From contig NZ_QKNS01000006.1 in assembly GCF_003231285.1 (NCBI RefSeq), forward strand, positions 1 to 64,000: a stretch of 64,000 nucleotides of DNA, read 5' to 3'. Numbering within the stretch: position 1 is the stretch's first letter; each line of letters begins with the position of its first letter. Positions 42,766 to 51,627 of this stretch are shown here, piece after piece. The notes under the pieces were generated by a model that saw nothing but the letters and a program-made list of their open reading frames with translations, was not told where the DNA came from and searched no databases. The stretch is from Hymenobacter sediminis (GTDB lineage Bacteria > Bacteroidota > Bacteroidia > Cytophagales > Hymenobacteraceae). The position numbers and the translations under genes are program-made.

Positions 42766-43920
42766 TTACCGGATAGAATCCATAAGGCGGAGTAATTTTT
42801 CCGCTTCCGAAGCCCAGAAAGCCTCATGCGGTGCACCGTTCGGATAGTATACGTGGCGGCTTAGCTCGGCAGCCAGGGTAGCAGCGGCCGGGTAATCTGC
42901 CTGCTGGAAATCAAAGACGAGTCCGGCCTGGTGAGGTTGCACCAACTGCTGCCACAAGGGGTTTGGAGGTAGCAGCAGGGGTAGGCCGTGGGCCAGGTAC
43001 TCGAATAGCTTAGTGGGCACGCACCGGGCGGTGCTAGGGTGCGGCCGGTAAGGCAGCAGCCCCAGGTGGCTGCGCTGCATTTGGGCTACTACCTCCGCGT
43101 GCGGCACCAACTCCGCCCCGCCGCGCAGCGTTACGGCACCGGCCGCTTCGGCTACGGCGGCCTGCAGACGCGGCAGTAACCCTGGTTGCTGGCAGGCCCC
43201 AATAATAGTCAGGTGAGCCAGGGGCCAGGTCGTGCGCAGATGATGAGTAAAGCGGATGGCTTCCCACACCCCGTTTAGCTCCGAAATGGTACCGGAATAA
43301 AGCAGATTCAGCGGCTCAGCAGGGGTAGGGAGCCGACGAGGAAAAGCCGGAGCTACTACCTCGGTGCTATAAGGCTGGTATTTATTTTCAATGATTAGCG
43401 TCTTGGCCGGCGTGGCAAACGGTAGTTCATCGGAGTAGCTGCGCTCGGCTAGCAGCACGGCAGTGGCGCGCTTCGCCGCCAGCGCTTCTAGGCCGCGAAC
43501 CAGCCCGGCCAATAAGCTGCGGGCCCAGGCGGGGTACACCTGCTGGGTCTGGATATTGAGGGCGTAATTCTCCCGCACATCATAGATGTACCGGCGACCA
43601 GTGCCCAATGAGTGCCAAAGTACCGTCAGGGGTAGCAGCTCCGGGGCGTGCACAAAAACCACCTGCGGCTGCAGTTTCCGCAGCAACTGCCAGTAGCGCC
43701 ACTGGGCAGCAACCCGGCCCCAACTCAGGCGGCTGCCCTGTAATAAGAAGTGGGTGTGCAGATTGTTGGGCAGGCCGTAGGGGGTAGGGGCCGCGCGGCC
43801 CGCTACGTGCACATCCGTGCCTGACCGGCTGGCCAAGGTGCGCCCGAACTTGCCCAGCATGCGGGTATCGTCGAGGGGCTTGAGCACCGAGGCCAGTAAA
43901 ATGGTCAGGGAAGGCGGCAT
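42766..43920 (-). CDS. Glycosyltransferase (GT4-like, GT-B fold)
   Basis: 384 residues with an N-terminal Rossmann-like domain (PPSLTILLASVLKPLDDTRM) and a C-terminal nucleotide-sugar domain including TPAEPLNLLYSGTISELNGV and the later GLLPYRPHPSTARCVPTKLFEYLAHGLPLLLP, with the conserved E of the E-x7-E region. It transfers a sugar onto an unknown acceptor, probably for polysaccharide or glycolipid synthesis. No other glycan genes lie beside it. It is divergent from dapD. Confidence 0.88.
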   Translation of the reverse strand: MPPSLTILLASVLKPLDDTRMLGKFGRTLASRSGTDVHVAGRAAPTPYGLPNNLHTHFLLQGSRLSWGRVAAQWRYWQLLRKLQPQVVFVHAPELLPLTVLWHSLGTGRRYIYDVRENYALNIQTQQVYPAWARSLLAGLVRGLEALAAKRATAVLLAERSYSDELPFATPAKTLIIENKYQPYSTEVVAPAFPRRLPTPAEPLNLLYSGTISELNGVWEAIRFTHHLRTTWPLAHLTIIGACQQPGLLPRLQAAVAEAAGAVTLRGGAELVPHAEVVAQMQRSHLGLLPYRPHPSTARCVPTKLFEYLAHGLPLLLPPNPLWQQLVQPHQAGLVFDFQQADYPAAATLAAELSRHVYYPNGAPHEAFWASEAEKLLRLMDSIR

Positions 43921-44049
43921 ATTGCTCGCGAAGATGGTAAGTTTGCTTGTTAGTTATCGGCGGAGAAGCTTCGGCCACTGCCCGAATCAGTGAAGCCAAG
44001 AGCCTTCGGTGCTGACAGCCAACGTAAATCACCTGACAACCAGATTGAG

Positions 44050-44874
44050 ATGTCTGAACACCTAACCCTGATTGAGGCTGCCTGGAACGACCGGAGCCTA
44101 TTGCAGCAAGCCGCCACCACGGAGGCCATCCAGCACGTTATTGAAGAACTTGACAAGGGCCGCTTGCGCGTGGCTCAGCCTGGCGCTACCGAAGGTGCTG
44201 ATTGGCAGGTAAACGACTGGGTGAAGAAGGCCGTTATTCTGTACTTCCCCATCCGCCAGATGGAAACCATTGAAGTGGGCCCGTTTGAGTTCCGCGACAA
44301 AATGCAGCTCAAAACTAACTACGAGCAACAGGGTGTGCGCGTGGTGCCGCCGGCCGTAGCCCGCTATGGTGCCTATCTGGCTCCCGGCGTTATCATGATG
44401 CCGAGCTACGTAAACATTGGGGCTTGGGTAGGCGAGGGTACTATGGTTGATACCTGGGCTACCGTCGGCTCCTGTGCTCAAATTGGGGCTGGTGTGCACC
44501 TGAGCGGCGGCGTAGGTATTGGTGGCGTGCTGGAGCCCGTGCAGGCTGCTCCGGTTATCGTGGAGGACGGTGCTTTCGTGGGCTCGCGCAGCATTCTAGT
44601 AGAAGGTTGCTTCGTGGGTAAAGAAGCGGTTATTGGAGCTGGCGTTACAATTACGGGCAGCACCCGCATTATTGACGTAACCGGCGCTGAGCCCAAGGAG
44701 TATCGCGGCTACGTACCGGCCCGCTCGGTGGTCATTCCTGGTTCGCTACCTAAGCAGTTCCCTGCTGGTGAGTACCAGGTGCCCTGCGCCCTCATCATTG
44801 GGCAGCGCAAGCCTAGCACTGACCTTAAAACCTCGCTCAACGACGCCCTGCGCGAGCACAACGTAGCAGTATAG
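44050..44874 (+). CDS. dapD: 2,3,4,5-tetrahydropyridine-2,6-dicarboxylate N-succinyltransferase
   Basis: ATG 44050 (MSEHLTLIEAAWNDR) gives 274 residues, the classical DapD length. The left-handed beta-helix is visible as imperfect hexapeptide repeats (VNIGAWVGEGTMVDTWATV, AVIGAGVTITGSTRI) and the C-terminal PCALIIGQRKPSTDLKTSLN tail is typical. It succinylates tetrahydrodipicolinate in the lysine/meso-DAP pathway, so it supplies peptidoglycan precursor. A TAAGTTTG -7-like box lies at 43938-43945. Confidence 0.96.
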   Translation: MSEHLTLIEAAWNDRSLLQQAATTEAIQHVIEELDKGRLRVAQPGATEGADWQVNDWVKKAVILYFPIRQMETIEVGPFEFRDKMQLKTNYEQQGVRVVPPAVARYGAYLAPGVIMMPSYVNIGAWVGEGTMVDTWATVGSCAQIGAGVHLSGGVGIGGVLEPVQAAPVIVEDGAFVGSRSILVEGCFVGKEAVIGAGVTITGSTRIIDVTGAEPKEYRGYVPARSVVIPGSLPKQFPAGEYQVPCALIIGQRKPSTDLKTSLNDALREHNVAV

Positions 44875-44924
44875 TGGGGCAACCTGATGAGGTGCGGAAA
44901 CGACCTTGTCAGCGAAAAACCAGA

Positions 44925-44962
44925 AAAGAACCCTGTGTACTTTGTGCCAGGGTTCTTTTTTT
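44925..44962 (+). terminator. Intrinsic terminator of dapD
   Basis: GAACCCTG / CAGGGTTC (44928-44935 and 44948-44955) forms a stem followed by a T run, ~55 bp after the dapD stop codon. Confidence 0.9.
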
Positions 44963-45033
44963 CCACGGCCAGATACAAGATATTGCACTGCGGTGGTGAC
45001 TTACCCACTTAAATTCCCCCGATTCTATTCTTG

Positions 45034-45840
45034 ATGAGTACCCTGAAATCAGTAGTGTCTGCGGCACAGGCCCGCGACGAAGTACGCGACTACATAGCCC
45101 AGGAATTAGAAATTAGTCCTGAGCTGGTACAAACCCGCGTGGCCTTTAACCGGGAGCTACCCTGGGTTGATGGCCGTACCCGCCCTTGCTTTCTGGTGGA
45201 GTGGGCCGAGCCCAACGGCCGCGACGGGGTAGCCCTGGCGGGGCCCTATACCCACAACTTCTTCGAGTTCAGCCGCGCCGATGCCTATCAGCTAGGAGCT
45301 CAGAATGCTTGGCGCCAGCAGTTGATAAACCTGTATGCTGGCTGTGAGCTGGTGGTACAGGCCCGCTTGACCCAGCCCCTTACTGAGGTAACGGACCCCA
45401 CACGCTTGTCCATCATTACCCAAACCCTGGAAGACCGCACCAACTGGCGCATTGCCGTGAATGTGTCGTTGCGAGAGTTCCTGCGCCTGGGCACCGATGA
45501 GTACTACATCTTTAATGGTAGCTGGGTATGGAACACCAATTACCGTTTTTCGCACCTGAAAGGTTTTATCCCATATGGTGAGAAAACCCTGATGGATCTG
45601 CCCAAAACCGGTTTTATTCCAGTAAAGTCGCACTCGCCATTTGAGGCTATTCCGCCCCTGGGCGAAGATGGGGCTTACCCCGGAGAGCTAGTGAGCTTCA
45701 TCATCGTGAAGAACAACCAGATTCTGGAAACTCGCGGCCTCGACCTCTACGCCCGCACCCTCATGAACCAAGTAGCTATGTTCTACGCCCTGGGCCGGGA
45801 ACATGGTCCCTTCCAGATTGACTTAGTGGAGCAGCGCTAA
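45034..45840 (+). CDS. Conserved protein of unknown function
   Basis: ATG 45034 gives 268 residues with no signal peptide or membrane span. Notable segments are VDGRTRPCFLVEWAEPNG, AGPYTHNFFEFSRADAYQLG, FNGSWVWNTNYRFSHLKGF and TLMNQVAMFYALGREHG. The even distribution of W, Y and F and balanced charges suggest an intact soluble enzyme or scaffold, but I do not recognise the family. It is preceded by the dapD terminator and ends at a bidirectional hairpin, so it is an independent unit. Confidence 0.7.
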   Translation: MSTLKSVVSAAQARDEVRDYIAQELEISPELVQTRVAFNRELPWVDGRTRPCFLVEWAEPNGRDGVALAGPYTHNFFEFSRADAYQLGAQNAWRQQLINLYAGCELVVQARLTQPLTEVTDPTRLSIITQTLEDRTNWRIAVNVSLREFLRLGTDEYYIFNGSWVWNTNYRFSHLKGFIPYGEKTLMDLPKTGFIPVKSHSPFEAIPPLGEDGAYPGELVSFIIVKNNQILETRGLDLYARTLMNQVAMFYALGREHGPFQIDLVEQR

Positions 45841-45861
45841 CGCTTTCCCATAAACGACAAC

Positions 45862-45898
45862 AAAAAGCCCGCCCGGAGGATATCCGGGCGGGCTTTTT
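45862..45898. terminator. Bidirectional terminator
   Basis: GCCCGCCCGGA / CCGGGCGGGC with flanking A and T runs separates the convergent genes at 45034 and msrA. Confidence 0.92.
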
Positions 45899-45912
45899 GT
45901 ATTGATTGAAAC

Positions 45913-46560
45913 TTAGTGTGCTTTGGCTTCAGCCTTTAGCTTGTCAGCAAATACCTGCCGCACTTTGTCTATTTTAGGCTTTACCACAAACTGGCAGTAG
46001 GGCTGCTGGCTGTTCTGGTTGTAATAGTTCTGGTGGTAGTTCTCAGCCGCGTAGAACTTGCCCAGCGGCACAATCTCGGTTACTACCGGGTTGGGGAAGG
46101 CATGCGCATCGTTGAGTTTCTTCTTATACTCCTCCGACAGGCGCTTCTGCTCATCATTATGGTAGAAGATGGCTGAGCGGTACTGGGTACCTACGTCGGC
46201 ACCCTGGCGGTTGAGGGTGGTAGGGTCGTGAGTTTTCCAGAATACTTCCAGCAACTCCTTGAAAGTGATTTTGCTGGGGTCGTAGGTAATCTGGGCTACC
46301 TCGGCGTGGCCCGTCAGGCCGCTGCACACTTCCTTATAGGTAGGGTTGGCGATGCGTCCGCCGGTATAGCCGGATACTACCTTCTCGACGCCATTGAGGT
46401 CCTGAAAAACGGCCTCCACGCACCAGAAGCAGCCGGCTCCAAAAGTTGCCTGTTCCATTCGTTGGGGTTTCGTAGTTGATTTTGTCGGGGTGGCCCGTTG
46501 GGCGGTGGCCGCTGACAGCAGCCCCAGCCACAGCAAAGCAGAAAATACAGCTCGTAGCAT
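45913..46560 (-). CDS. msrA: Peptide methionine sulfoxide reductase MsrA, exported form
   Basis: From ATG 46560 (MLRAVFSALLWLGLL) a signal peptide ends near AATAQ, giving 215 residues. An upstream in-frame start at 46668 would bury the signal and overlap the neighbouring terminator. The catalytic GCFW motif has C44, and GYTGG, NPTYKEV, GHAEV and THDPT-like motifs follow. A C-terminal cysteine (PYCQFVVKPK) is a likely resolving residue. The enzyme reduces S-methionine sulfoxide in periplasmic proteins. Confidence 0.95.
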   Translation of the reverse strand: MLRAVFSALLWLGLLSAATAQRATPTKSTTKPQRMEQATFGAGCFWCVEAVFQDLNGVEKVVSGYTGGRIANPTYKEVCSGLTGHAEVAQITYDPSKITFKELLEVFWKTHDPTTLNRQGADVGTQYRSAIFYHNDEQKRLSEEYKKKLNDAHAFPNPVVTEIVPLGKFYAAENYHQNYYNQNSQQPYCQFVVKPKIDKVRQVFADKLKAEAKAH

Positions 46561-46620
46561 ACGGGTAAAAGGCAGAAGCAGCCCGAAAAGTTTAGAAAAT
46601 ACCGTTGAGCTGCCAGAAAA

Positions 46621-46655
46621 ATAACCGGCCCTTCTGCCACGAGGGCAAAAGGGCC
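46621..46655 (-). terminator. Intrinsic terminator of the hydroxyacyl-CoA dehydrogenase gene
   Basis: CCGGCCCTT and its inverted copy AAGGGCCGG form a long stem that ends in TTATTTTT on the minus strand, about 30 bp past the stop codon. Confidence 0.85.
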
Positions 46656-46683
46656 GGCTTGGCTTCATTAAAGGGGTAGGAAA

Positions 46684-47574
46684 CTACTTGCGGAAACGCT
46701 CAGCTAGCACCAGGTCCTTGGTGCCGTGCGTCCACGAGTAAAATCCTTCGCCCGACTTCACCCCGAGGCGGCCGGCCGTCACCATATTCACCAGTAGGGG
46801 GCAGGGAGCGTATTTCTGGTTGCCCAGGCCCTCGTGCAGTACCCGCAGAATAGCCAAACATACATCCAGGCCGATAAAGTCGGCGAGTTGCAGGGGGCCC
46901 ATGGGGTGGGCCATACCCAGCTTCATTACGGTATCAATTTCTTCTACCCCTGCTACCCCGTCGTAGAGGCTATAGATGGCCTCATTAATCATGGGCACTA
47001 AGATGCGGTTGGCCACGAAACCGGGGTAGTCGTTTACCTCTGTGGGGGTTTTGCCCAGTTGCCGCGAAAGCTCCATAATGCGCTGCGTCACTTCATCCGA
47101 AGTAGCATAGCCGCGGATAACTTCCACCAGCTTCATAACAGGCACCGGGTTCATAAAGTGCATGCCGATTACCTTCTCTGGACGCTTGGTTACGGCGGCA
47201 ATCTTGGTAATGGAGATGGACGATGTGTTGGACGCCAGAATAGCATCAGCCGGGGCGTACTGATCCAACTCACGGAAGATGTTCAGCTTCAGCTCTACGT
47301 TCTCGGTGGCAGCCTCAACCACCAAGTCGGCGCTCTTTACACCTTCAGCTATGCTGGTGTAGGTAGTCAGGCGGCCTAGGATGGCAGTTTTATCGGCATC
47401 GGTGAGCGAGCCTTTGACTACTTGGCGGTCAAGGTTTTTGCCGATAGTAGCCAGGCCTTTGTCGAGGGCTGGCTGGTTGATATCGATGAGGGCAACTGGA
47501 AATCCGTGCTGGGCAAAAACGTGGGCAATACCATTGCCCATGGTGCCCGAGCCAATAACGGCGACGTTCAGCAT
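46684..47574 (-). CDS. 3-hydroxybutyryl-CoA dehydrogenase
   Basis: 296 residues. The N-terminal NAD-binding domain has VAVIGSGTMGNGIAHVFAQ, with D at the end of strand two (LIDIN). Then come VVEAATENVELK, SNTSSISITKIA and the catalytic HFMNPVPVMKLVEV with its histidine. The C-terminal GFVANRILVPMINEAI and GMAHPMGPLQLADFIGLD segments complete the short-chain hydroxyacyl-CoA dehydrogenase pattern. It oxidises (S)-3-hydroxyacyl-CoA to acetoacyl-CoA in butyrate or fatty-acid metabolism, matching the butyryl-CoA produced by IcmF. Confidence 0.95.
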   Translation of the reverse strand: MLNVAVIGSGTMGNGIAHVFAQHGFPVALIDINQPALDKGLATIGKNLDRQVVKGSLTDADKTAILGRLTTYTSIAEGVKSADLVVEAATENVELKLNIFRELDQYAPADAILASNTSSISITKIAAVTKRPEKVIGMHFMNPVPVMKLVEVIRGYATSDEVTQRIMELSRQLGKTPTEVNDYPGFVANRILVPMINEAIYSLYDGVAGVEEIDTVMKLGMAHPMGPLQLADFIGLDVCLAILRVLHEGLGNQKYAPCPLLVNMVTAGRLGVKSGEGFYSWTHGTKDLVLAERFRK

Positions 47575-47910
47575 GTAGAAGAAGGTGGGTGGGGTGAAAT
47601 GGTGTGAGCCACCTGATGGATGGCGCCCGCAAATCTACACGAAAGCCGGTTTTTACTTCTGCAGCAAAAAAATCAGCTATTGCTATACATAAATTCTTTT
47701 GTCTCAGAAACCGCCTCTATTGGCTTTAAAAGCCATTTTGTGACTGGTTATTAGTCAGTCAATAAAAAAAATCTGGGTATAGTATAAACCTTTTGCCAGA
47801 ACTGCCGCGTACAAAACAGCAGATTGGCTACCTCCCCTGTGTCTCCCTATTCAGGGTGGGCAGCCAATTCAAAAACTCTCCCTTTTTTCACTTACTCTCT
47901 CCTCTCCATC
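47575..47910. other. Non-coding spacer between divergent genes
   Basis: A 336-bp AT-rich interval holding promoters of the dehydrogenase and of the small membrane gene. An imperfect inverted repeat TGACTG / CAGTCA lies near 47741-47763. No gene or RNA recognised. Confidence 0.4.
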
Positions 47911-48081
47911 ATGGGAAATCTGCTGTATATCATCGCCGTCATTCTGATCATCATCTGGGCCCTGGGCTTCTTTGGCGTACTAGGTACCGGTATTGCGGGC
48001 AATAGCCTGATTCACGTACTGCTCGTTATTGCTATCATCGCTATTCTGCTGCGGGTTATTCGCGGCGGGCGGGTAGTATAA
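47911..48081 (+). CDS. lmo0937-type small membrane protein
   Basis: ATG 47911 gives 56 residues that fit the widespread family MGNLLYxIAVILIIxWxxGF: the first helix (LLYIIAVILIIIWALGFF) and the second (IHVLLVIAIIAILLRVI) are joined by a glycine-rich turn, ending RGGRVV. It is probably stress-linked; the function is unknown. The frame is open further upstream but the family start is at 47911. Confidence 0.88.
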   Translation: MGNLLYIIAVILIIIWALGFFGVLGTGIAGNSLIHVLLVIAIIAILLRVIRGGRVV

Positions 48082-48131
48082 CTAGCTCCCTTATTCCACT
48101 TGGTAGTGGAATTCTTTAGTCCGAAAAACGC

Positions 48132-48166
48132 AAAAAAGCCTGACTCAACTGAGTCAGGCTTTTTTG
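48132..48166. terminator. Bidirectional terminator
   Basis: GCCTGACTC-AACT-GAGTCAGGC with A and T runs on both flanks separates the plus-strand small membrane gene from the convergent barrel gene. Confidence 0.93.
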
Positions 48167-48190
48167 TTGTCGAGTGCAGAACAGCACTGG

Positions 48191-48961
48191 TTATTTCAGA
48201 TCGAACAGGAAGCTAAAACGAATAACTGGCTGCCCGTAGATGTCGTTGATACCGTCGTTGAAGTTGTAAAGTACCACAATGTCGGCGGCAGCCCGGTCGC
48301 TGATCTGCTGGCGGTAGCCGGCCCCAGCCAATGGGGTTTTAACCGTCAGCTTTCCTTTATAGAGCTGGCCGGTGTTTTGGTCCTGGAAGAACACTTCCGC
48401 TTTTGTAGCTTCATATTCGCCGTGCAGGAAAAACTGGTCAAATACCATAAACTGCGCGAAGGCCTTCACGCCGATGCTATTGGTCTTGATACTTTCATAA
48501 CCACGAGCTGATAAGCTGTTGTAAGCATAGGTAATGCCTGGCCCGATGGCAAACCTCTTGGAAACGCGGTAGCCAATGGCCGGAGCAATGCTCGCGCTGA
48601 ACTGGTTCAACCCATACAGGCTGCTAAAGCCCAAGCCAAAGTTGCTATACAGAAAGTAGCGGCGCATGGGGGACTCCGGCGCTGCTACCCCCGGCCGCTG
48701 CGGCAAGTCTAGGCCCGATGGCCGGCTGGGGTCATACGGTGCATTAGAGGCTGGCACGCCGGGTTGAGCCGGTTCCGTGGGCGTAGTGGGGGTAGGGGGC
48801 TGATGCACGGGCGCCGGCGTACGGGCTGGAGCCGTACCGGGAGGGGCCGTATTGAGCTGAGGCTTCACGGTGCGGGTGGTATCCGTCACCTGCGCCGAAA
48901 CGGTAGGGGCCAACCCAAGGCTGGCCCCACCAAAAATCATAAAGAACAGGAATCGTTTCAT
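48191..48961 (-). CDS. Outer-membrane beta-barrel protein with proline-rich linker
   Basis: 256 residues. A signal peptide (1-24) precedes a proline/threonine-rich region of about 60 residues. Residues ~105-256 show alternating amphipathic strands (YFLYSNFGLGFSSLY, IAPAIGYRVSKRFAIGPGI, FLHGEYEATKAEVFF) and end in aromatic IRFSFLFDLK, as in small outer-membrane barrels. No catalytic motif. It is probably a porin-like or structural barrel. Confidence 0.78.
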   Translation of the reverse strand: MKRFLFFMIFGGASLGLAPTVSAQVTDTTRTVKPQLNTAPPGTAPARTPAPVHQPPTPTTPTEPAQPGVPASNAPYDPSRPSGLDLPQRPGVAAPESPMRRYFLYSNFGLGFSSLYGLNQFSASIAPAIGYRVSKRFAIGPGITYAYNSLSARGYESIKTNSIGVKAFAQFMVFDQFFLHGEYEATKAEVFFQDQNTGQLYKGKLTVKTPLAGAGYRQQISDRAAADIVVLYNFNDGINDIYGQPVIRFSFLFDLK

Positions 48962-48979
48962 ATCAGCGTTACAACGTAA

Positions 48980-50602
48980 CTACGAAACCAACTGGTACAT
49001 GCGCTGCCGCTGCGCTTTGATATTTTCGTCGGCCAAGTATTCTTCATAGCTCATGCGGCGGTCAATGATGCCATCGGGGGTAAGCTCGATGATACGATTG
49101 GCTACCGTTTCAATCACCTGCAAGTCGTGGGAAGCGAACAGCAGGGTGCCGTTGAATTCCTTCAGCGAGTTATTCAGGGCTGTGATGCTTTCCAAGTCCA
49201 AGTGGTTGGTCGGGTCGTCGAGCACGAGCACGTTGCCGGCTTCCATCATCATCTTTGAGAGCATGCAGCGCACTTTCTCGCCCCCGCTCAGCACGTTCGA
49301 CTTCTTCTGCGACTCTTCGCCCGAGAACAGCATCCGGCCCAAAAAGCCGCGGATAAACGACTCGTCTTTCTCGGTGCTATACTGGCGTAGCCAGTCTACC
49401 AAGTTCAAATCTGTATTGAAGAACTCGGTGTTTTCTTTGGGGAAATAGCTGGGCGTGATAGTAGTGCCCCACTTAAAGTCGCCGGTATTGGCCTTCGTCT
49501 CATTGAAGAGAATGTCGAAAAGGAGGGAAGCAGCCCGGTCGTCGCGGCTGATAATGGCCACCTTGTCCTTCTTGTCGAGCGAGAAAGATACATTCCGGAA
49601 AATGGTCTGGCCATCTACCGAAGCGCTCAGGTTCTCCACGGTCAGCAGTTGGTTGCCAGCTTCTCGTTCGGGCTTGAAGGCGATGTAGGGATACTTCCGC
49701 GAGGACGGCTTGATTTCTTCCAGGGTCAGCTTTTGCAGCAGCTTCTGGCGCGAGGTTGCCTGCTTCGACTTAGAAGCGTTGGCCGAGAAGCGACGCACGA
49801 ACTCTTCTAGTTCCTTGCGCTTATCTTCAGTCTTCTTATTTACTTCCTGGCGCTGTCGCAAAGCAAGCTGCGACGACTCGTACCAGAACGAGTAGTTGCC
49901 AGGGTACATCGTGATTTTCGAGAAGTCGAGGTCGGCCATATAGTTACACACCGCGTCGAGGAAGTGACGGTCGTGGCTTACTACAATTACCGTGTTCTGG
50001 AACGAATCAAGGAAGTTTTCCAGCCACAGCACCGTTTCAGCGTCAAGACCATTGGTCGGTTCGTCGAGTAGCAACACATCGGGGTTACCGAAAAGGGCTT
50101 GCGCCAGCAGCACACGCACTTTGTCAGAAGTACCCAGGTCGCCCATCAGGGTGTGGTGCTTGTCTTCTGAGATGCCCAAGCCAGAAAGCAGTTCGGCGGC
50201 TTCATATTCCGCGTTCCAGCCTTCGAGGTCGGCAAACTCACCTTCCAACTCTGCCGCCCGCTCGCCATCAGCGTCCGAGAAATCAGCCTTGGCATAGATG
50301 GCATCCTTCTCTTCCATCACCTGCCACAGGCGGGTATGGCCCATAATTACGGTCTGGAGCACCGGAAAGGCGTCGGCAGCAAACTGATCCTGTTTCAGCA
50401 CCGAGAGGCGGGCGCCCTTGGGCATATCCACCGAGCCAGTGTTGGGTTCAATTTCGCCCGAAAGAATCTTGAGGAACGTTGACTTGCCGGCTCCGTTGGC
50501 GCCAATCAGGCCGTACACGTTGCCAGGCATGAACTTAATAGTAACGTCTTCGAACAATACGCGCTTGCCGTAGCGCAGGCTTACGTTGGAGGTGCTGATC
50601 AT
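48980..50602 (-). CDS. ABC-F ATPase, YbiT-like, with one degenerate ATP site
   Basis: ATG 50602 gives 540 residues with two ABC domains and a central linker. NBD1 has a good Walker A (GANGAGKS, 34-41) and Walker B (LLLLDEP, E181), but its signature is GTSDK (157-161). NBD2 has a good LSGGEK (438-443), but Walker A is replaced by ISRDDRAAS (351-359) and Walker B reads LDDP with D463 for the catalytic glutamate. The composite site made by NBD1 Walker motifs and NBD2 signature is intact; the other is wholly degenerate. ABC-F proteins act on the ribosome. The role is probably translational. Confidence 0.9.
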   Translation of the reverse strand: MISTSNVSLRYGKRVLFEDVTIKFMPGNVYGLIGANGAGKSTFLKILSGEIEPNTGSVDMPKGARLSVLKQDQFAADAFPVLQTVIMGHTRLWQVMEEKDAIYAKADFSDADGERAAELEGEFADLEGWNAEYEAAELLSGLGISEDKHHTLMGDLGTSDKVRVLLAQALFGNPDVLLLDEPTNGLDAETVLWLENFLDSFQNTVIVVSHDRHFLDAVCNYMADLDFSKITMYPGNYSFWYESSQLALRQRQEVNKKTEDKRKELEEFVRRFSANASKSKQATSRQKLLQKLTLEEIKPSSRKYPYIAFKPEREAGNQLLTVENLSASVDGQTIFRNVSFSLDKKDKVAIISRDDRAASLLFDILFNETKANTGDFKWGTTITPSYFPKENTEFFNTDLNLVDWLRQYSTEKDESFIRGFLGRMLFSGEESQKKSNVLSGGEKVRCMLSKMMMEAGNVLVLDDPTNHLDLESITALNNSLKEFNGTLLFASHDLQVIETVANRIIELTPDGIIDRRMSYEEYLADENIKAQRQRMYQLVS

Positions 50603-50901
50603 ATCAAATGAGTGCGGAGAAACTTCGGGCTGGCCGGCTCCCGGAGCGGGCAAACGCGGCAGCCCGCAAAAATAGGCAAAATGCCTCGGCCCGCCGGGAC
50701 CAGGAGCCCGAGTTAAGAGAGTTTTCGAAAAAAAGCTTGCTCAATTCACAACTACCTGCTTGGCAATGCGGTATAAAAAGTAGCTGACTGCCCCGGTCTG
50801 AGTTGAGGGTGCAGGTGTAAAACAACCGTGCCTCCTGGCCTGGTTCCCGTCGCAGTCAGTCTCTCTTGTTCATCTCTTCTACCATCACCTAGTTTCTTCG
50901 T

Positions 50902-51375
50902 ATGGCCACTTCTCGCATTACACCCGAAACCAACGGGATTCGTTATGGCTTGTTTACTGCCGGCGGCATGATTCTGTATTTCCTGATTGCCTCTTTAACT
51001 GGTCTTTCAGAAAGAATAGAATTCAGCTTTTTGAACGGTGTTATTCTGGCCGTGGGTATCTGCATGGCAATTGTCAACTACAAGCGCTTCCGGCAGGACC
51101 GCATGCCTTACCTGCACGGCTTCGGCACAGGCATTATCACGGCTATTGTTGCTTCTGTGGTGTTTGCCTTCTTCTTTATCCTGTACGCCGGTGTGCTAAA
51201 CCGTCACATCATGGAAGGCATCCGGGCTGAAGACCTCTTTGGGTTCGACCTTTCAGTAACCATTGCTTTCCTGGCTATTATCCTGCAAGGTGCTATGTCA
51301 GGAGTGATTATTTCCCTAGTAGCCATGCAGTACTACAAAAGCCCCGACCACAAGCCTATCACCGGCATTGAGTAA
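50902..51375 (+). CDS. DUF4199 membrane protein
   Basis: 157 residues with four hydrophobic helices: GLFTAGGMILYFLIASLTG, FLNGVILAVGICMAIVNY, GIITAIVASVVFAFFFIL and the last near 125-145. The layout and the NYKRFRQDRMPYLHGFGTG loop fit DUF4199. Function unknown. No signal peptide. Confidence 0.8.
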   Translation: MATSRITPETNGIRYGLFTAGGMILYFLIASLTGLSERIEFSFLNGVILAVGICMAIVNYKRFRQDRMPYLHGFGTGIITAIVASVVFAFFFILYAGVLNRHIMEGIRAEDLFGFDLSVTIAFLAIILQGAMSGVIISLVAMQYYKSPDHKPITGIE

Positions 51376-51503
51376 AATAAGGGGTTATTGATTTTGGAGA
51401 AGCCGGTGTAAAAGCCGGCTTTTTCTATGATTAGCTATATAGAAGTAAAGCAATATACATGGTTATTTCCATAATTTATTATACAAAAAAGATAATGAGC
51501 GTA

Positions 51504-51533
51504 ACTAGCTGTGCTTTTTTTAGTATATATTTG
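51504..51533 (+). promoter_or_regulatory. Candidate promoter of the 51628 gene
   Basis: TATATTTG (51526-51533) is an exact TAnnTTTG -7 box identical to that of paralogue copy 1 at 36590-36597. The -33 region is not convincing. Confidence 0.5.
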
Positions 51534-51627
51534 TATTAACAAAGGGCGGGAGAGCTGAATTTTTCTGGGAAAATCTTGGTTGACTCAGCACTTACCTTTA
51601 TTACACCTGCACGCTTTCCGTTTTCTT

